In this document: positions 46,470-57,143 of the stretch, piece by piece
Numbering within the stretch: position 1 is the stretch's first letter
Layout: the number at the start of each line of letters is the position of its first letter
Assembly (NCBI GenBank): GCA_030278955.1
Contig: JAOANR010000004.1
Span: forward strand, 61,197,541-61,261,540
DNA from: Hygrophila difformis
Lineage: Eukaryota; Streptophyta; Magnoliopsida; Lamiales; Acanthaceae
DNA length: 64,000 bases
Direction of reading: 5' to 3'
Notes under the pieces: model-generated
Database searches by the model: none
Seen by the model: only the letters and a program-made list of their open reading frames with translations
Told to the model about the DNA's origin: nothing
Made by a program: the position numbers and the translations under genes

Positions 46470-47197
46470 CGGGGCGTTTGGTTCGGGGTATTTAAGATTC
46501 CCACTGGGAATCTTAGGTAGGGAATGCAACATGCCCATGTTTGGTTCGGGGCATGTTTCATGTGGGAATCTGACATTCCCACCGAGGTGGGAATGTTGGG
46601 TGTTTTAGGTGGGAATCACATTCCCACCTGGAAGGCAGGCAATCTTGGATTACCACCTCCACTTTACCTACTTTTATATTAATTTTACTTTTATACCCTT
46701 ATTCTTTATACTTATTTTATTTTATAAATTTAGATATTTGTATTCTAAAAAATGATAAATATGTGAAATTTAATTTTAAAAAATAAATTGAAAATTTTAA
46801 ATTATTTAAACATATTTTTTAAATATATATATTCTCATATTTTAATATATATTATTATATATATTCTTATATTTTAATATATTCTCATATTAAATAAGTA
46901 ACTATCACACGATAAATTACATATAAAGAATTTTCAACATTTTAAAAAATAAATCGGCTTAAATATTTTTATTGTGTAGCAAAATGACATATTTATAACA
47001 TTCGTTCAATTGAAATTCAGGGACATTATGGTAAATTAATTAGAACTAGAAATCTGAGATTCTCAATCTAACCAAACGCAATAATCTTAAAACATAAAAA
47101 AATAAGATTCCCAGCAATCTCATATTCACAGTAATCTTACATTCCCAGCAATCACATTTCCACTGGTAATCTAAGATCCCTTCAACCAAACGCACGG
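46470..47197. mobile_element. PIF/Harbinger-like non-autonomous element, copy 2
   Basis: Same family and orientation as 30207-30960: it starts GGGGCGTTTGGTTCGGGGTA, ends CAACCAAACGCACGG, and shares interior stretches such as AAATCGGCTTAAATATTTTT and CATTCGTTCAATTGAAATTC. The flanking triplets TTA and TGA differ by one base, so the duplication is worn or was imperfect. It lies about 750 bases upstream of the 192-aa plastid-type gene. Confidence 0.7.
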
Positions 47198-47261
47198 TGA
47201 TCTGAGAATCCTGTTAATTCACCTAAAAATAAATAAATATAAAAAATATAGTACTATCCAA

Positions 47262-47755
47262 AATCCATCCGTCATAGTACTACTACATACTTTATCTGGT
47301 TTTTTTAATTATTAATAACTCAAGTTCGGTACAAGTAAAAATTATAAAAAGTTCGATATTTAAAAACTGAAAGACGAGACGTATCTAATAAGATCCTACT
47401 TGACTATATTTTTTAATTGATATAATTATAATAAAACTTTAAATTAAAATACTTCCTCTATTTTTTTTAAATTGATACGGACTCACATTTCACGTAATCT
47501 AATATACATTTTTAATCCTCCATAACTCAAATTGCATACGAGTAAAAATTATAAAAATTTGATATTGTAAATCTATGTAATTAGACGAATACAACAAGAC
47601 TCAATTGATTATATTTTCTCTTAGATAATTATATGAAAAAAGTCGAATCAAAATTATAAACAGTGACAAAATATCATCCGTGTCAGTTAATTAGGAAGGG
47701 AGGAAGAATATCAGTATATGTGTAAATAGCATTACGTTCCCAAATTCCCTCAGGA
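47262..47755. mobile_element. Stowaway-like MITE interrupted by a second MITE
   Basis: In reverse orientation this matches the 21-283 family: CATCCGTC..., AGACGAGACGTATCTAATAAG, then ACTTTAAATTAAAAT. The match stops at 47450 and resumes near 47711 with TATATGTGTAAATAGCAT..., where the consensus reads TGCATGTGTGAATAGTACC. The interrupting element is 47450-47710. The right edge is eroded and approximate. Confidence 0.5.
47450..47710. mobile_element. Stowaway-like MITE nested in another MITE
   Basis: The ends TACTTCCTCTATTTTTTTT and AGGAAGGGAGGAAGAATA are imperfect inverted repeats with TA borders. The interior ATTAGACGAATACAACAAGACT is the reverse complement of the ATTCGTCTAAT-type motif of the other MITEs. 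Confidence 0.55.
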
Positions 47756-47945
47756 CCCTACTCTCTACTTTTACCCAAGGGCGCCCGTGTGTTTGTGGGC
47801 CTATTCCCAAATTCTTTCTTCTTCGATCTCCATCTTTTTATATCAAGCATATCCCTCCTCCAGTTTTACCCTTCCAAAACACACCAACACATTTTTCCCA
47901 ATCTCCTTCCCCTTCACCTTACCAGCAATCAGTAATCAATCAAAT

Positions 47946-48524
47946 ATGCTCACCATCAAAGCACCTTCATCATCAATCCACCCCATATTTCTCACCCCCG
48001 GCCCTCACCACCACCACCACCCTCAATTCCCTTTTCTCATATCCACAAATTCCAATTCCACCCATCCCAGAACCCTAAAGCTGTCATGCATCAAAGACCC
48101 ACACCCCCACCCCGACCACGGCCCACCCACGCCTAAACGTAAAAATAAACGTAAACAAACCCTAACCGATGAAATGCTGGCGGTCGAGTTGAACCTCGAG
48201 ATCAAGAAATTAAATTCCCAAACACTCGAGAGAGAGGAGGCCCTCGACAAGAGCAGGGAGATCCTTTTCTCCCACCTCTGCGACTTCTCCGGATTCAGTT
48301 CGGACGATTTCAGGCGGAGATGGAGGAGGATGTCCCACGACGAACGCTGCGTATTGGCCTCGGGTTTTGTGGCCCAGTGGAGTGCCCATTTGCACCCACT
48401 TTCTGCCAGGTCTGTTAAACAAATGGTGGATGAGTATTTGGGGCTTGGCCCTGCTGCCGAATCGGATTCCGTTTCTTCCAGATTCAAGAAGTTTTTGGGC
48501 TTTGGATTTCCTCACGAGGATTGA
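47946..48524 (+). CDS. Conserved-looking plastid-type protein of unknown function, 192 aa
   Basis: Single-exon gene. I do not recognise the family. The start at 47946 (MLTIKAPSSS) follows a 5' leader with a TATA-like TTTTTATATC near 47833; an in-frame upstream ATG at 47787 would add 53 residues but lies at or before the likely transcription start. The N-terminal ~60 residues are rich in Ser, Thr, Pro and His with few acids, fitting a chloroplast transit peptide. A Lys/Arg-rich linker follows (PKRKNKRKQ). The second half is charged and helical: DEMLAVELNLEIKKLNSQ, a FSHLCDFSGFSSDDFRRRW stretch and SARSVKQMVDEYLGLG. It ends GFGFPHED. There is no transmembrane segment. GC content is higher than the surroundings, as is normal for a real exon here. 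It stands between RMD5-like copies 1 and 2 on the opposite strand. Confidence 0.75.
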   Translation: MLTIKAPSSSIHPIFLTPGPHHHHHPQFPFLISTNSNSTHPRTLKLSCIKDPHPHPDHGPPTPKRKNKRKQTLTDEMLAVELNLEIKKLNSQTLEREEALDKSREILFSHLCDFSGFSSDDFRRRWRRMSHDERCVLASGFVAQWSAHLHPLSARSVKQMVDEYLGLGPAAESDSVSSRFKKFLGFGFPHED

Positions 48525-49131
48525 TTCATTCTGCTCTTTCTCTGTGTGCCGGTACCAATAATTGATACTACTACTTAGCACTAGTACTTATTTACTCATA
48601 CTAGTAGTATTGGATTTGCCACATTGTTATGTCATGTAGAGCTTTTAAGAGTTGGGAATTGGATTCAATGTTCTTTTGGAACTACTGGGCTTTTTTCCCT
48701 TGGTTCTCTTTGTACTGCACCTGATGATGTCAATAGTCAGATATGCTGTTCAATTTCGAATTCTTCTATTGATCTTCTAAAACAGAAAAGATATAAATTC
48801 AAGGTCATGTAGGTAAATCAGTCATCATGCAATTGTGATATAGTAGCTAAAATGAAGTTTATTCAGGTGAATCAAATTTGCATATAGGCGTCGTGGAGAA
48901 CAAAACTCAGCACTGGATCAAGATTCACATCTAGTACTTCTAGAACTGGAGTATATACAATCACCGTGTCTAGTATATGGTGCGACAAAAACAGAAAGAC
49001 TTGTAAAGAATTATTTCAGGGATAGCGGCTACTTACAGAATGGAAGCAAAACAGGGCTGTCCAGCAATACGAAAACCAGTTAGTCGATGTGGCGTGGAAT
49101 GGAACAAAGTAGGATTCCTCTACATCGACTA
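48525..49131. other. 3' flanks of the 192-aa gene and RMD5-like copy 2
   Basis: The first half should hold the 3'UTR of the plus-strand gene. From about 48850 the sequence matches the downstream flank of RMD5-like copy 1 (TTTATTCAGGTGAATCAAAT ... GGGATAGCGGCTACTTACAG), marking the edge of the duplicated unit. Confidence 0.5.
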
Positions 49132-50307
49132 TCAGAAGTGAAGCTCCAGGGGATCGTAGGGGGTAAGTTTACGACAGAAAGGACACTTGAAATGATTTAT
49201 GGCCGCTTCTAAAGTGTTCTTGTTGCGATCAATCAATTTATGGACACAGATCGAACAAATAACATGCCCACATTCCAATAGCAATGGTCGATTTTCTATT
49301 GGGGTACATTGATCGGCAGATATTGGACAAATGATAATCGAGTGGTACATAAACTCCTTCCTCAATGGTAAGGGGTCAGATACTCGGCAATCTACATACC
49401 CGTAATACTTCATTTGTTCCACAATGTCGACAAGTTCAAACAATGTCGGCAGCGCCTCTGCCCCAGCAACAACAGAAACGTCCAGATGGCCTCTGTAGGG
49501 TTGTTTCCCACAATCGCAGAACATCTTAAAAAGATCCTCCCCCAACACATTTAAGTAGCTTGGGTCCAGCAGAATTGCGTAAGGAGATGTTTCCAGCGAG
49601 TTTGCATACAATAAGCAATCCATAAGGCCTTTCATATGATCCGGAGCAGATTCATACAAGGAAGGAAAATGAGTTTGAGCATACGCAAGTGCTTCATTAC
49701 CTGTTTCATTCTGTATAATCTGTAAAAGCTTCAACCTGTGAAGTTCAAATTGAAGTCGGAGTGCCCTATCCGGACCATTCTTCAGTGCATCCTTGTTTAA
49801 AGAAACCCACTGAAGCGCAGGTTCAAATTCCTTCTCCTTCAAATGATCCCATATATCCTTGATTTCCTCATAACGCCCTCTCTCGGGAATGATTAAAGGA
49901 TCCCCAACTTCTTTTACAAAGCAGTCAGAGACATCAAAAAGGCCTTCCCCGAGAAAATGAAACTGGATAATGCGGTTTAGAATTTTCGGGTCATATTCAG
50001 CATCAATGTATACCTCCGACAAGTTTAAAATCAACTCTGTGTCGAGGAAATCTTTGTGGTGAATGATATACATCTTCAGCTCCGGCCATGAATTTTCTAA
50101 ACAAGCGATTATATTCGACTGAATCCATCCATTGAGCTGAGTTAGAATCTTTTTTGTATCAACTGGATATACCGGAATGCCCATGACTTCCTTTGTTAAC
50201 TCAATTTGAATTTTTATATCATTTATCAAAAGTTGGTAATGGGATAACCTTTGTTCTCGTTTAGTTACAATCCTTTCGAAAGAATCTTGAATAACTTTCA
50301 GCCTCAT
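49132..50307 (-). CDS. RMD5/GID2-like E3 ubiquitin ligase subunit, copy 2
   Basis: 391 aa, single coding exon, start at 50307 (MRLKVIQDSFERI) directly after an intron acceptor, as in copy 1. It is the closest relative of copy 1 in the window: long stretches such as YDPKILNRIIQFHFLGEGLF are identical, and the flanks on both sides are also shared, so the two arose by duplication of a unit of about 2.3 kb. The CRA-like end (LDVSVVAGAEALPTLFE) and the C-terminal RING-like part (CPISADQC, CGHVICSIC, CPFC) are intact. The stop codon falls after LELHF, as in copy 1. No stop or frameshift is seen, so it is probably functional. Differences from copy 1 lie mostly in the first 110 residues and in the RING loop. 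Confidence 0.88.
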   Translation of the reverse strand: MRLKVIQDSFERIVTKREQRLSHYQLLINDIKIQIELTKEVMGIPVYPVDTKKILTQLNGWIQSNIIACLENSWPELKMYIIHHKDFLDTELILNLSEVYIDAEYDPKILNRIIQFHFLGEGLFDVSDCFVKEVGDPLIIPERGRYEEIKDIWDHLKEKEFEPALQWVSLNKDALKNGPDRALRLQFELHRLKLLQIIQNETGNEALAYAQTHFPSLYESAPDHMKGLMDCLLYANSLETSPYAILLDPSYLNVLGEDLFKMFCDCGKQPYRGHLDVSVVAGAEALPTLFELVDIVEQMKYYGYVDCRVSDPLPLRKEFMYHSIIICPISADQCTPIENRPLLLECGHVICSICVHKLIDRNKNTLEAAINHFKCPFCRKLTPYDPLELHF

Positions 50308-51240
50308 TCCTGACAAATTTTCAGAAAATAATGAACTGAATCAAGATATAATAAGAATGCAAATTTGGTCATTTCTAAACATATGAAAGCACACAAACAC
50401 GGCACCAGCCGTGATGAATCTACTCAAACCAGAGCTGAAGGCACAGCAATTTACAGCGCCAAAAAGTGTTGCGGATCGGAATAAGAACTAATAATCTTAA
50501 AGCAGACTATCACGCACACATCAATTTAATTGAATACACATGAATGTGTAAATCTTATAACGCTTCTTTCTCCAAGACAATTTAAATTTCTAGCCCTTTG
50601 CACAATACTTCTTAATTAATTAACTACTCCTTAGGCTTCAGCAAAGAAACCAGAAACTTGAATCGCCTGAAAAGACGCAACTACCTAACCCCCAACAAGT
50701 TCTTAACTACTCCAGATTGCTGCAAATTACAGTGAGTTCAATTATGTAAAATAAAACTGCTTACCCAAAAAATTATGCAAAATAAAACTGAGAAACGAGG
50801 ATTTATTCTAGAATCTGATCGGAAATCTCAACCAATTATCTTCGATGAGGCACTTATCAATTGAAATTGGAGCAGGATAAAATCAAATCAAATTACAAAA
50901 AATGAAAGCCTCGTGCATCATGACAAGAAGAAATCAGCAATTAATCGCAACGGAGAAAGGTTGAAATTACGTACAGAAACGATCAACCCACAACGGAATT
51001 TTGGATGCAAAATCAGGCTGCAGTGATCACCCGTCAGAACTCAGAACGGAGAAGTGAGAGAACAAGAAACAGTGGCGCGGGAAGAATAACTATTTCCCGT
51101 GACTTTCAAAATAGATATATATAGGGAGAGTGTGTTGGCGAGATGTGTGATATACATTTCCAAAATTGCCCCTGCTATGATCCATTCTGACTTCTGTATC
51201 CTGAAATACAAAATGATGAGGTATAGAAGACTATCCCAAT
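50308..51240 (-). promoter_or_regulatory. 5'UTR, 5'UTR intron and promoter of RMD5-like copy 2
   Basis: It is collinear with the block upstream of copy 1. The 5'UTR intron donor is GTACGT near 50973, the TATA box lies at about 51113-51124, and the shared CATTTCCAAAATTGCCC is at about 51155-51171. The MITE found upstream of copy 1 is absent, so this is an empty site. Confidence 0.55.
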
Positions 51241-51756
51241 AGCTCGAAATTGATACAATTTTAAAGGTTTCCAGGGTAGGCAAAGCCGAAAACAGCCCTC
51301 AATAAGAGTAAGGGGATTTTTTACTTCATTTTTTTGGGGTAAACAGGGGGCCTAGCCATTTTTATGAGTAGGGAAATTCTTTTTATTAGGAAATAATAGT
51401 GCTATGAAGTATCATACCTATTAGATTATATTTATGGCATATGTTTGATGCTCTTGTATATATATATTTGGTTTTCCTATTGTTCAAATCCGAAACGATT
51501 TGAGGCGGAGGTGAAGGATTCCTGCTAATAGAAGTTTCATGATCTTAAAATGTCTTGTTTTTCTTCATCATCCTAAATTCCTAATAAAGTAAAGACCTCT
51601 CTAGTTTGGGCTATTTTTCTGGATTCTCTTGTCCTGAACCAGATGATGTCAATAGTCAGACATGCTGATCAATTCCTAATTCCAAACAGGAAAACTATAC
51701 AAACATAAGCCCATGTAAGGTAAACAAGTCATTATGCAAATGTTATATGACTAAAT

Positions 51757-52165
51757 GAAGTTTATTCAGGTGAAAGATAAATTTGCATTAGGCAAGAGTG
51801 ACAGTATTATTAGGCGGCATCATAGAGACCAAAAACTCTGGAACTAGATCAATTTTCATGCCTACTTTAGAACCAAAGCATGTACGATCCCCATGCCCCA
51901 TATGTTGTGAATGGTGGAAATGGATCCGCCGCTTCTTTCCATTTGTATCCCTCTTTTGCTGCACTGCCAACAAACTGTAACAGAGTCAGCAGCGCCTCTG
52001 CACCAGCTGTAACAGAAACTTCCAGATGGTCTTTGCAGGGTGGTTTTCACCACCAATCAGTGAACTTAATCAGCTCCCACCTGCTCCAAATGGAATGGAT
52101 CCGACAGATCAGCGTAGGAGAGTAAAACGAGCAAGCCCGCGTAGTGTAGGCAATCCATATTTTCA
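51757..52165 (-). pseudogene. RMD5-like relic (C-terminal and CRA part)
   Basis: A minus-strand fragment aligns with copy 4 around 55978-56215. It shares TTGTATCCCTCTTTTGCTG, GGCAGCGCCTCTGC-like and CCAGATGGTCTTTGCAGGG words and the downstream flank TTTATTCAGGTGAAAGATAAA. The RING end is missing, several indels break the frame, and nothing of the N-terminal half remains. It belongs to the same subgroup as copies 4 and 5. Confidence 0.75.
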
Positions 52166-52868
52166 ATGTGTATTGATGTGCTTCGGCATTGAATTGGATT
52201 CGTTGTTACTAGTATTTTGGAATTACTGGGTTTTTTCACTGAATGTAATTGCTGTGTTTTTCAGATTTTTGTATAAAAATAGTCAAAACTATGTGTAATG
52301 CTTCAATTCCTTGACTGCAAAGTTGATTCAAGAATGTTATTTCAAAGAGAGAACTAGGTTTCTTTGGTTGGGTTCAACTTGGAGTTTTGGAATCCTTAGT
52401 CTTGATTTTCATTCATCATCCTAACAAACTAAAGCCCTCACAGTTTGGGCGTCTCTCTAGGCTACTGCACCTGATGATGTCAAATGTCAATAGCGAAATA
52501 TGCTGATCAATACCTAATTCTTCCATCGATCTTCGAAATAAAAAAGGACACAAATTCAAGGTCATGTAGGTAGTAAATCAGTCATCACGCAATTGTAATA
52601 AAGCCAGTATGAAGTTTATTCAGGTGAATCAAATTTGCATATAGGCATCACAGAGACCAAAACTCAGAAGATTCACATCTTCTAGAACTGGAGTATATGC
52701 GATCACCATATCTATATTGTGCAAAAAATGGGATTTGTAAAGCATGATTTCAGGGATAGCAGCTACTTACAGAATGGAAGCAGAACTGGGCAGTACAGCA
52801 ATAATACGAAAACCAGTTTGTTGATGCGCCGTCGAATGGAAGAAAGGAGGATTCGCATACATTGACTA
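52166..52868. other. Gene-free stretch and 3' flank of RMD5-like copy 3
   Basis: No gene is seen. From about 52610 it carries the array's common downstream flank (GAAGTTTATTCAGGTGAATC ... GCATATAGGCATCACAGAG). Confidence 0.45.
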
Positions 52869-54017
52869 TCAGAAGTGAAGGTACTCATAGAGGCCAAATT
52901 CAAGACAATGAGGACACAAGAACATTTTTAAATCTACGTGAATGTATTTTTTGTGACAGGCGACACAAATAACATGCCCACATGTCAATAGCAATGGTGG
53001 ATTTGCTTGTGTACATAGATGGGCAGAATTTGGACAAAGGACAATCGAGTGGAACCGAAATTCATCCTTCAGTGGTAATGGGTCAGTTACATGGCCATGT
53101 ATATACCAGTTCTCTCCTTTTAGTTCCGCCATGTCAACAAGACGAAGCAATGTCGGCAGCGCCTCTGCCCCAGCTACAAAAGAAACATCAAGATAGCCTT
53201 TGTAGGGTTGTTCCCGACAATCACAGAACATTTTAAAAAGCTCCTTTTCCACCTTCATCAAATAGATAGGATCCAGCAGATATGCGAAAGGAGATGTTTC
53301 GAGTGAGCCTGCATATATTATGCAATCCATAAGGCCTCCAAATTGATCCGGACTAGACTCATACAAGGGGCGAATATGTGTTTGGCCATACTGAAGTGCT
53401 TCATAGCTGCTTGTACTCCGCAAAATCTCTAAAAGCTTCAACCTGTGAAGTTCAAATTGTAGTTTCAGTGCCATATGCGGACCATTCTTCAGTGCATCCT
53501 TGTTTAAAGAGACCCACTGAAGCACAGGTTCAAAATTCTTCACCCGGAAAGCATCCAATAAATCCTCGAGTTCCTTAAAAAGGGCTTCCTCCTGATATAT
53601 TCCAGAATTCCCAACTTCTTCCACAAAGCAGTCAAAGACATCAAACATGTTTTCCCGGAGAAAATGGATCGCGATAATACGATTTAGAATATTCTGGTCA
53701 TATGCATTACTCATGTATGCCTTCGACATGTTGGAAATCAACTTTGTGTTAAGAAGATCAATGTGATCCTCGACACACACCTTCAGCTCCGGCCATGGAT
53801 CTTCTAAACGAAAGAGTTGATGAAAGCCATGAATCTTATTATTGAGTTTAGTTAGAAGTATCCTTTGATCAACTGGATATACCGGATTGCCAAGGAGTAC
53901 CTTTGCTATCTCAATTTCATTGTCCATTTTCTGGATTGAATCTCGGAATCGCCATAACCATTCTTCTCGTTTGCTTTCAATCCTTTCGAAAGACTCTTGA
54001 ATAGCTGCAAGCCCCAT
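52869..54017 (-). CDS. RMD5/GID2-like E3 ubiquitin ligase subunit, copy 3
   Basis: 382 aa, single coding exon. The start at 54017 (MGLAAIQESFERIE) follows an acceptor (AAAATTTTAG) two bases upstream; the longer open frame beyond it is intron translation. The family layout is kept: N-terminal helices, AYMSNAYDQNILNRIIAIHF in place of AYIDAEYD..., the FEPVLQWVSLNKDALKNG stretch shared with copy 2, and the CRA-like LDVSFVAGAEALPTLL. The RING-like end has CPNSAHLC, CGHVICVAC and CPHC, with a shorter loop before the last pair than copies 1-2. It is more diverged from copies 1 and 2 than they are from each other. No disabling change is seen. Confidence 0.86.
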   Translation of the reverse strand: MGLAAIQESFERIESKREEWLWRFRDSIQKMDNEIEIAKVLLGNPVYPVDQRILLTKLNNKIHGFHQLFRLEDPWPELKVCVEDHIDLLNTKLISNMSKAYMSNAYDQNILNRIIAIHFLRENMFDVFDCFVEEVGNSGIYQEEALFKELEDLLDAFRVKNFEPVLQWVSLNKDALKNGPHMALKLQFELHRLKLLEILRSTSSYEALQYGQTHIRPLYESSPDQFGGLMDCIIYAGSLETSPFAYLLDPIYLMKVEKELFKMFCDCREQPYKGYLDVSFVAGAEALPTLLRLVDMAELKGENWYIHGHVTDPLPLKDEFRFHSIVLCPNSAHLCTQANPPLLLTCGHVICVACHKKYIHVDLKMFLCPHCLEFGLYEYLHF

Positions 54018-55727
54018 TCCTAAAATTTTCAGAAAATAACGAACTAAATCAAGATATAAGAATACAAATCTGGTCATTTCTAAATATATGAAAGCACACA
54101 AACATGGCAACAGCCGTGACGAATCTACTCAAACCAGGGTTGAAGACACAGCAATTTACAGCGCCAAAAAGTGATTCGGGTCGTAATAACCAATAATCTT
54201 AAAGCAGACTACACGCACACATCAATTGAATTGAATATACATGAATGTGTAAACTTATAACGCTTCTTTCTCCGAAACAAAATTTAAGTTCTTGCGCTTT
54301 GCTCAATACTTGGTATTTCATCAACTATTTCTCAGGCTTCAGCAAAGAAACTAGAAACTTGAATCACTCGAAAAGATATTCACAACTACTCGAGGATTGC
54401 TACAAATTAGGGTGAATCATGTAAAATAAAACTGAGAAACTATGTATTCAAGAATCTGATCAAATTAGGGTTCGCTCACATCTTCAATGAGGTACTTATC
54501 AATTGAAATTGGAGAGAATAAAATCAAATTACAAAAAATGAAAGCCTCGTGCATCATGACAAGAAGTAAACAGTAATTAACCGCAATGTAGGGTTGAGAT
54601 AACATACAGAAATGATCAATCCACGACAGTCGGGCAGCAGCAGTCACCCGTCAGAACTCCGAAAGAAGAAGTTGGAGAACAAGAAACAATCGCGCGGGAA
54701 GATATCTGCTTTCTGTGACTTCAATATGAAGTACTCCATATATATAGAGCATGCTAGAGAGTTTGGAGTATGAAATTAATGGTTAGAGGATGTTAGAGAG
54801 TTTGGAGTTGAGATTTTGGAGTTTGAAATTAATGGTGAAAAATAATTTCAATTTGAATAATGGTGTTTGGTAATACAATTTTAAATTAGAGTTTAGAGTC
54901 TCGAGTTTGGAAAGCTAAAAGCTAGGGAGAGGAACGTTCCGAGAGAGAGGTAACGTGCATTTCCAAAATTTGGCAGTAATTAGTGTTTACTATATATAAG
55001 ATTTTAGGCTATTTTTAATATATATTTTAAAAGCTAAGTGGCGTTTTTTCCCAAACGCAGTCATAGAGAGAGAGGTAACGTGCATTTCCAAAATTGCCCT
55101 TGCTATATATGATCTGCCCTGACTTCTGTATCCTGAATTACAAAATGAAAAAGGTGTAAAAGACTATATGAATACCAAGAAATTGATACAATTTTGACCG
55201 TTGTCAAGTCATGCAAATCCATCAACAGCCGTTAACATGATATCTGAATTGCTCCTGACCATTATTCAAATCCGAAACAATTTTAGGCTAATAGAAGTTT
55301 TTTTTTTTTTTTGATAATCTTAAAATGTCTTGCTTTTCTTCATCCTCCCAACAAACTAAGAGCCCCACTAGTTTGGGCCTTTTTTTTTTTTTTTCCTGGA
55401 TTCCCTTGTACTGAAGCAGATGATGATCCTGTTCATGAATGTATTAAATGTCAATAGTCAGACATGCTGATCAATTCCTAATTCTTTAAGTGATCTTCCG
55501 AATAAAAAACGATACAAACATAAGCCCATGTGAGGTAAAAATGCCATTATGCAATTGTTGTTATATAGCTAAATGAAGTTTACTCAGGTGGAAGATAAAT
55601 TTGCAGATAGGCAAGAGTGACAGAATTAGGCAGCATCACAGAGACCAAAAAAAGGAATTGCAAAGCTGATTTCAAGGATTGCAGTTACAAACAGGCTGGG
55701 AGGATGCAGCATCTTTGTAACTGACCA
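54018..55727 (-). promoter_or_regulatory. 5'UTR intron and promoter of RMD5-like copy 3, with insertion, and 3' flank of copy 4
   Basis: The 5'UTR intron (donor GTATGT near 54609) and TATA box (about 54737-54748) match the other copies. Upstream, about 300 bases not found in copies 1-2 separate the TATA from the shared CATTTCCAAAATTGCCC (55080-55097). A second copy of GAGAGAGAGGTAACGTGCAT precedes it near 54940 and 55064. Within the extra segment GAGAGTTTGGAGT and GAAATTAATGG are repeated. The last ~200 bases belong to the 3' flank of copy 4. Confidence 0.5.
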
Positions 55728-56561
55728 TCAGAAGTGAAGCACCAGGCAATCATCTAAGCAAACTCCTTCACAGAAAAAAGGACACGCGACGGTTTCCGTC
55801 GTGTCTGGATCTTCTCTGTTAATCTCCCTTAATTTCTCCCGGCATTCCAAGCAAAGAACATGCCCACATTCCAATAGCACCGGTGGATTCGGTTCGGTGC
55901 ATGGCTCGGCTGAAACTGGACAAATGACAATCGAATGAAACTGGAACTCATCCCTCAATGGTAAAGCCAAAAATAAATCCTCCTCCTCTTTCCAGTTGTA
56001 TCCCTCTTTTGCTGCTGCACAGTCAGCGAACTGTAAAAGAGTCGGCAGCGCCTCTGCCCCAGCAGTAACAGAAACATCCAGATGGTCTTTGCAGGGTTGT
56101 CTCCACCATTCAAAGGGCATATCATAATGCACAGCTCCCGTCCGGTCCGAATTGAATCGTTCCAACAGATGGCCACAAGAGAGTGAAACGACCGAGCTTG
56201 TATCGGCAAGGCATTCCAGATCAGATTCAAACACTGGAGCAGTATGATTTTGGGCAAACTCAAGTGCTTCAACCCTTGCTGTACTCTTCATAATCTCTAC
56301 AAACTTCAACTTGTGAAGTTTGTCCTCCACCACATCCTTACCATTAATCAATGCATCCTCGATTTCAGAGACCCAATCAACCGCAGGCACAAAATTCTTC
56401 GCCTTCAAAGCTTTTAAGATTGCCTCAAAACGCTCCCCCTCTGGAATGATTGAAGAATCCCCGACTTCTGCTACAAAGCAATCTAAGACATCGGACATGC
56501 CTTCCCTTAAAAAAAAGTAGGAGATCATGCGGTTTAGAATTTTCTCGTCAAATTCAGCATC

Positions 56562-57037
56562 TGTTGTGGAAATCGGGTTAGTTTCCACCAAAATTATACC
56601 CGAATAATGGAGCTATTAATTAAACAATAAAGAGAACACCAAGATTTAACGAGGTTCGGCACAAATTTGCCTACGTCCTCCGGGCCCCACCGAATTATTA
56701 TTTCACTATGAGGGAGAAATATTACAAAAGGGTTTTGGAAATAATTTCCTGACAGACAAAAACCCACTTGACAAGGGAGACTTACAAAAGCCTAAAAAAA
56801 GCACTGGCCCACAAGGCAATTAATGCCTTGAATGAGGCTCTCTCTCTCTCTCACTGCTTTTGCTCTCTGCTGGGATGGATCCTTTGCAAATGAACTAGCC
56901 AGTATTTATAGGCATCAATTGCAGCAACTAAATGAATAGTGGAAGGCGAAATTTGTACAGTATACACACGTTTATAAAATTAAGTCAAACCGTTCACCTA
57001 CCACATTTAATGCAGTGGGACGGACCACTTCTGTACA
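56562..57037 (-). repeat. 3' LTR of copia element
   Basis: 476 bases. It differs from the other LTR by one substitution (CCGAATAATGG against CCGATTAATGG) and by 4 extra bases in a CT microsatellite. Position next to the polypurine tract makes it the 3' LTR. Confidence 0.95.
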
Positions 57038-57143
57038 AATCTCCACCTTGGTACGTCCCAAATTCCAATCATAGTGTCTCCTTCGAGGTTCTCTCATCAC
57101 GAAATTCGGCAGGACCTCCAAATGCGCTTTTTCAGCGCCAGTT

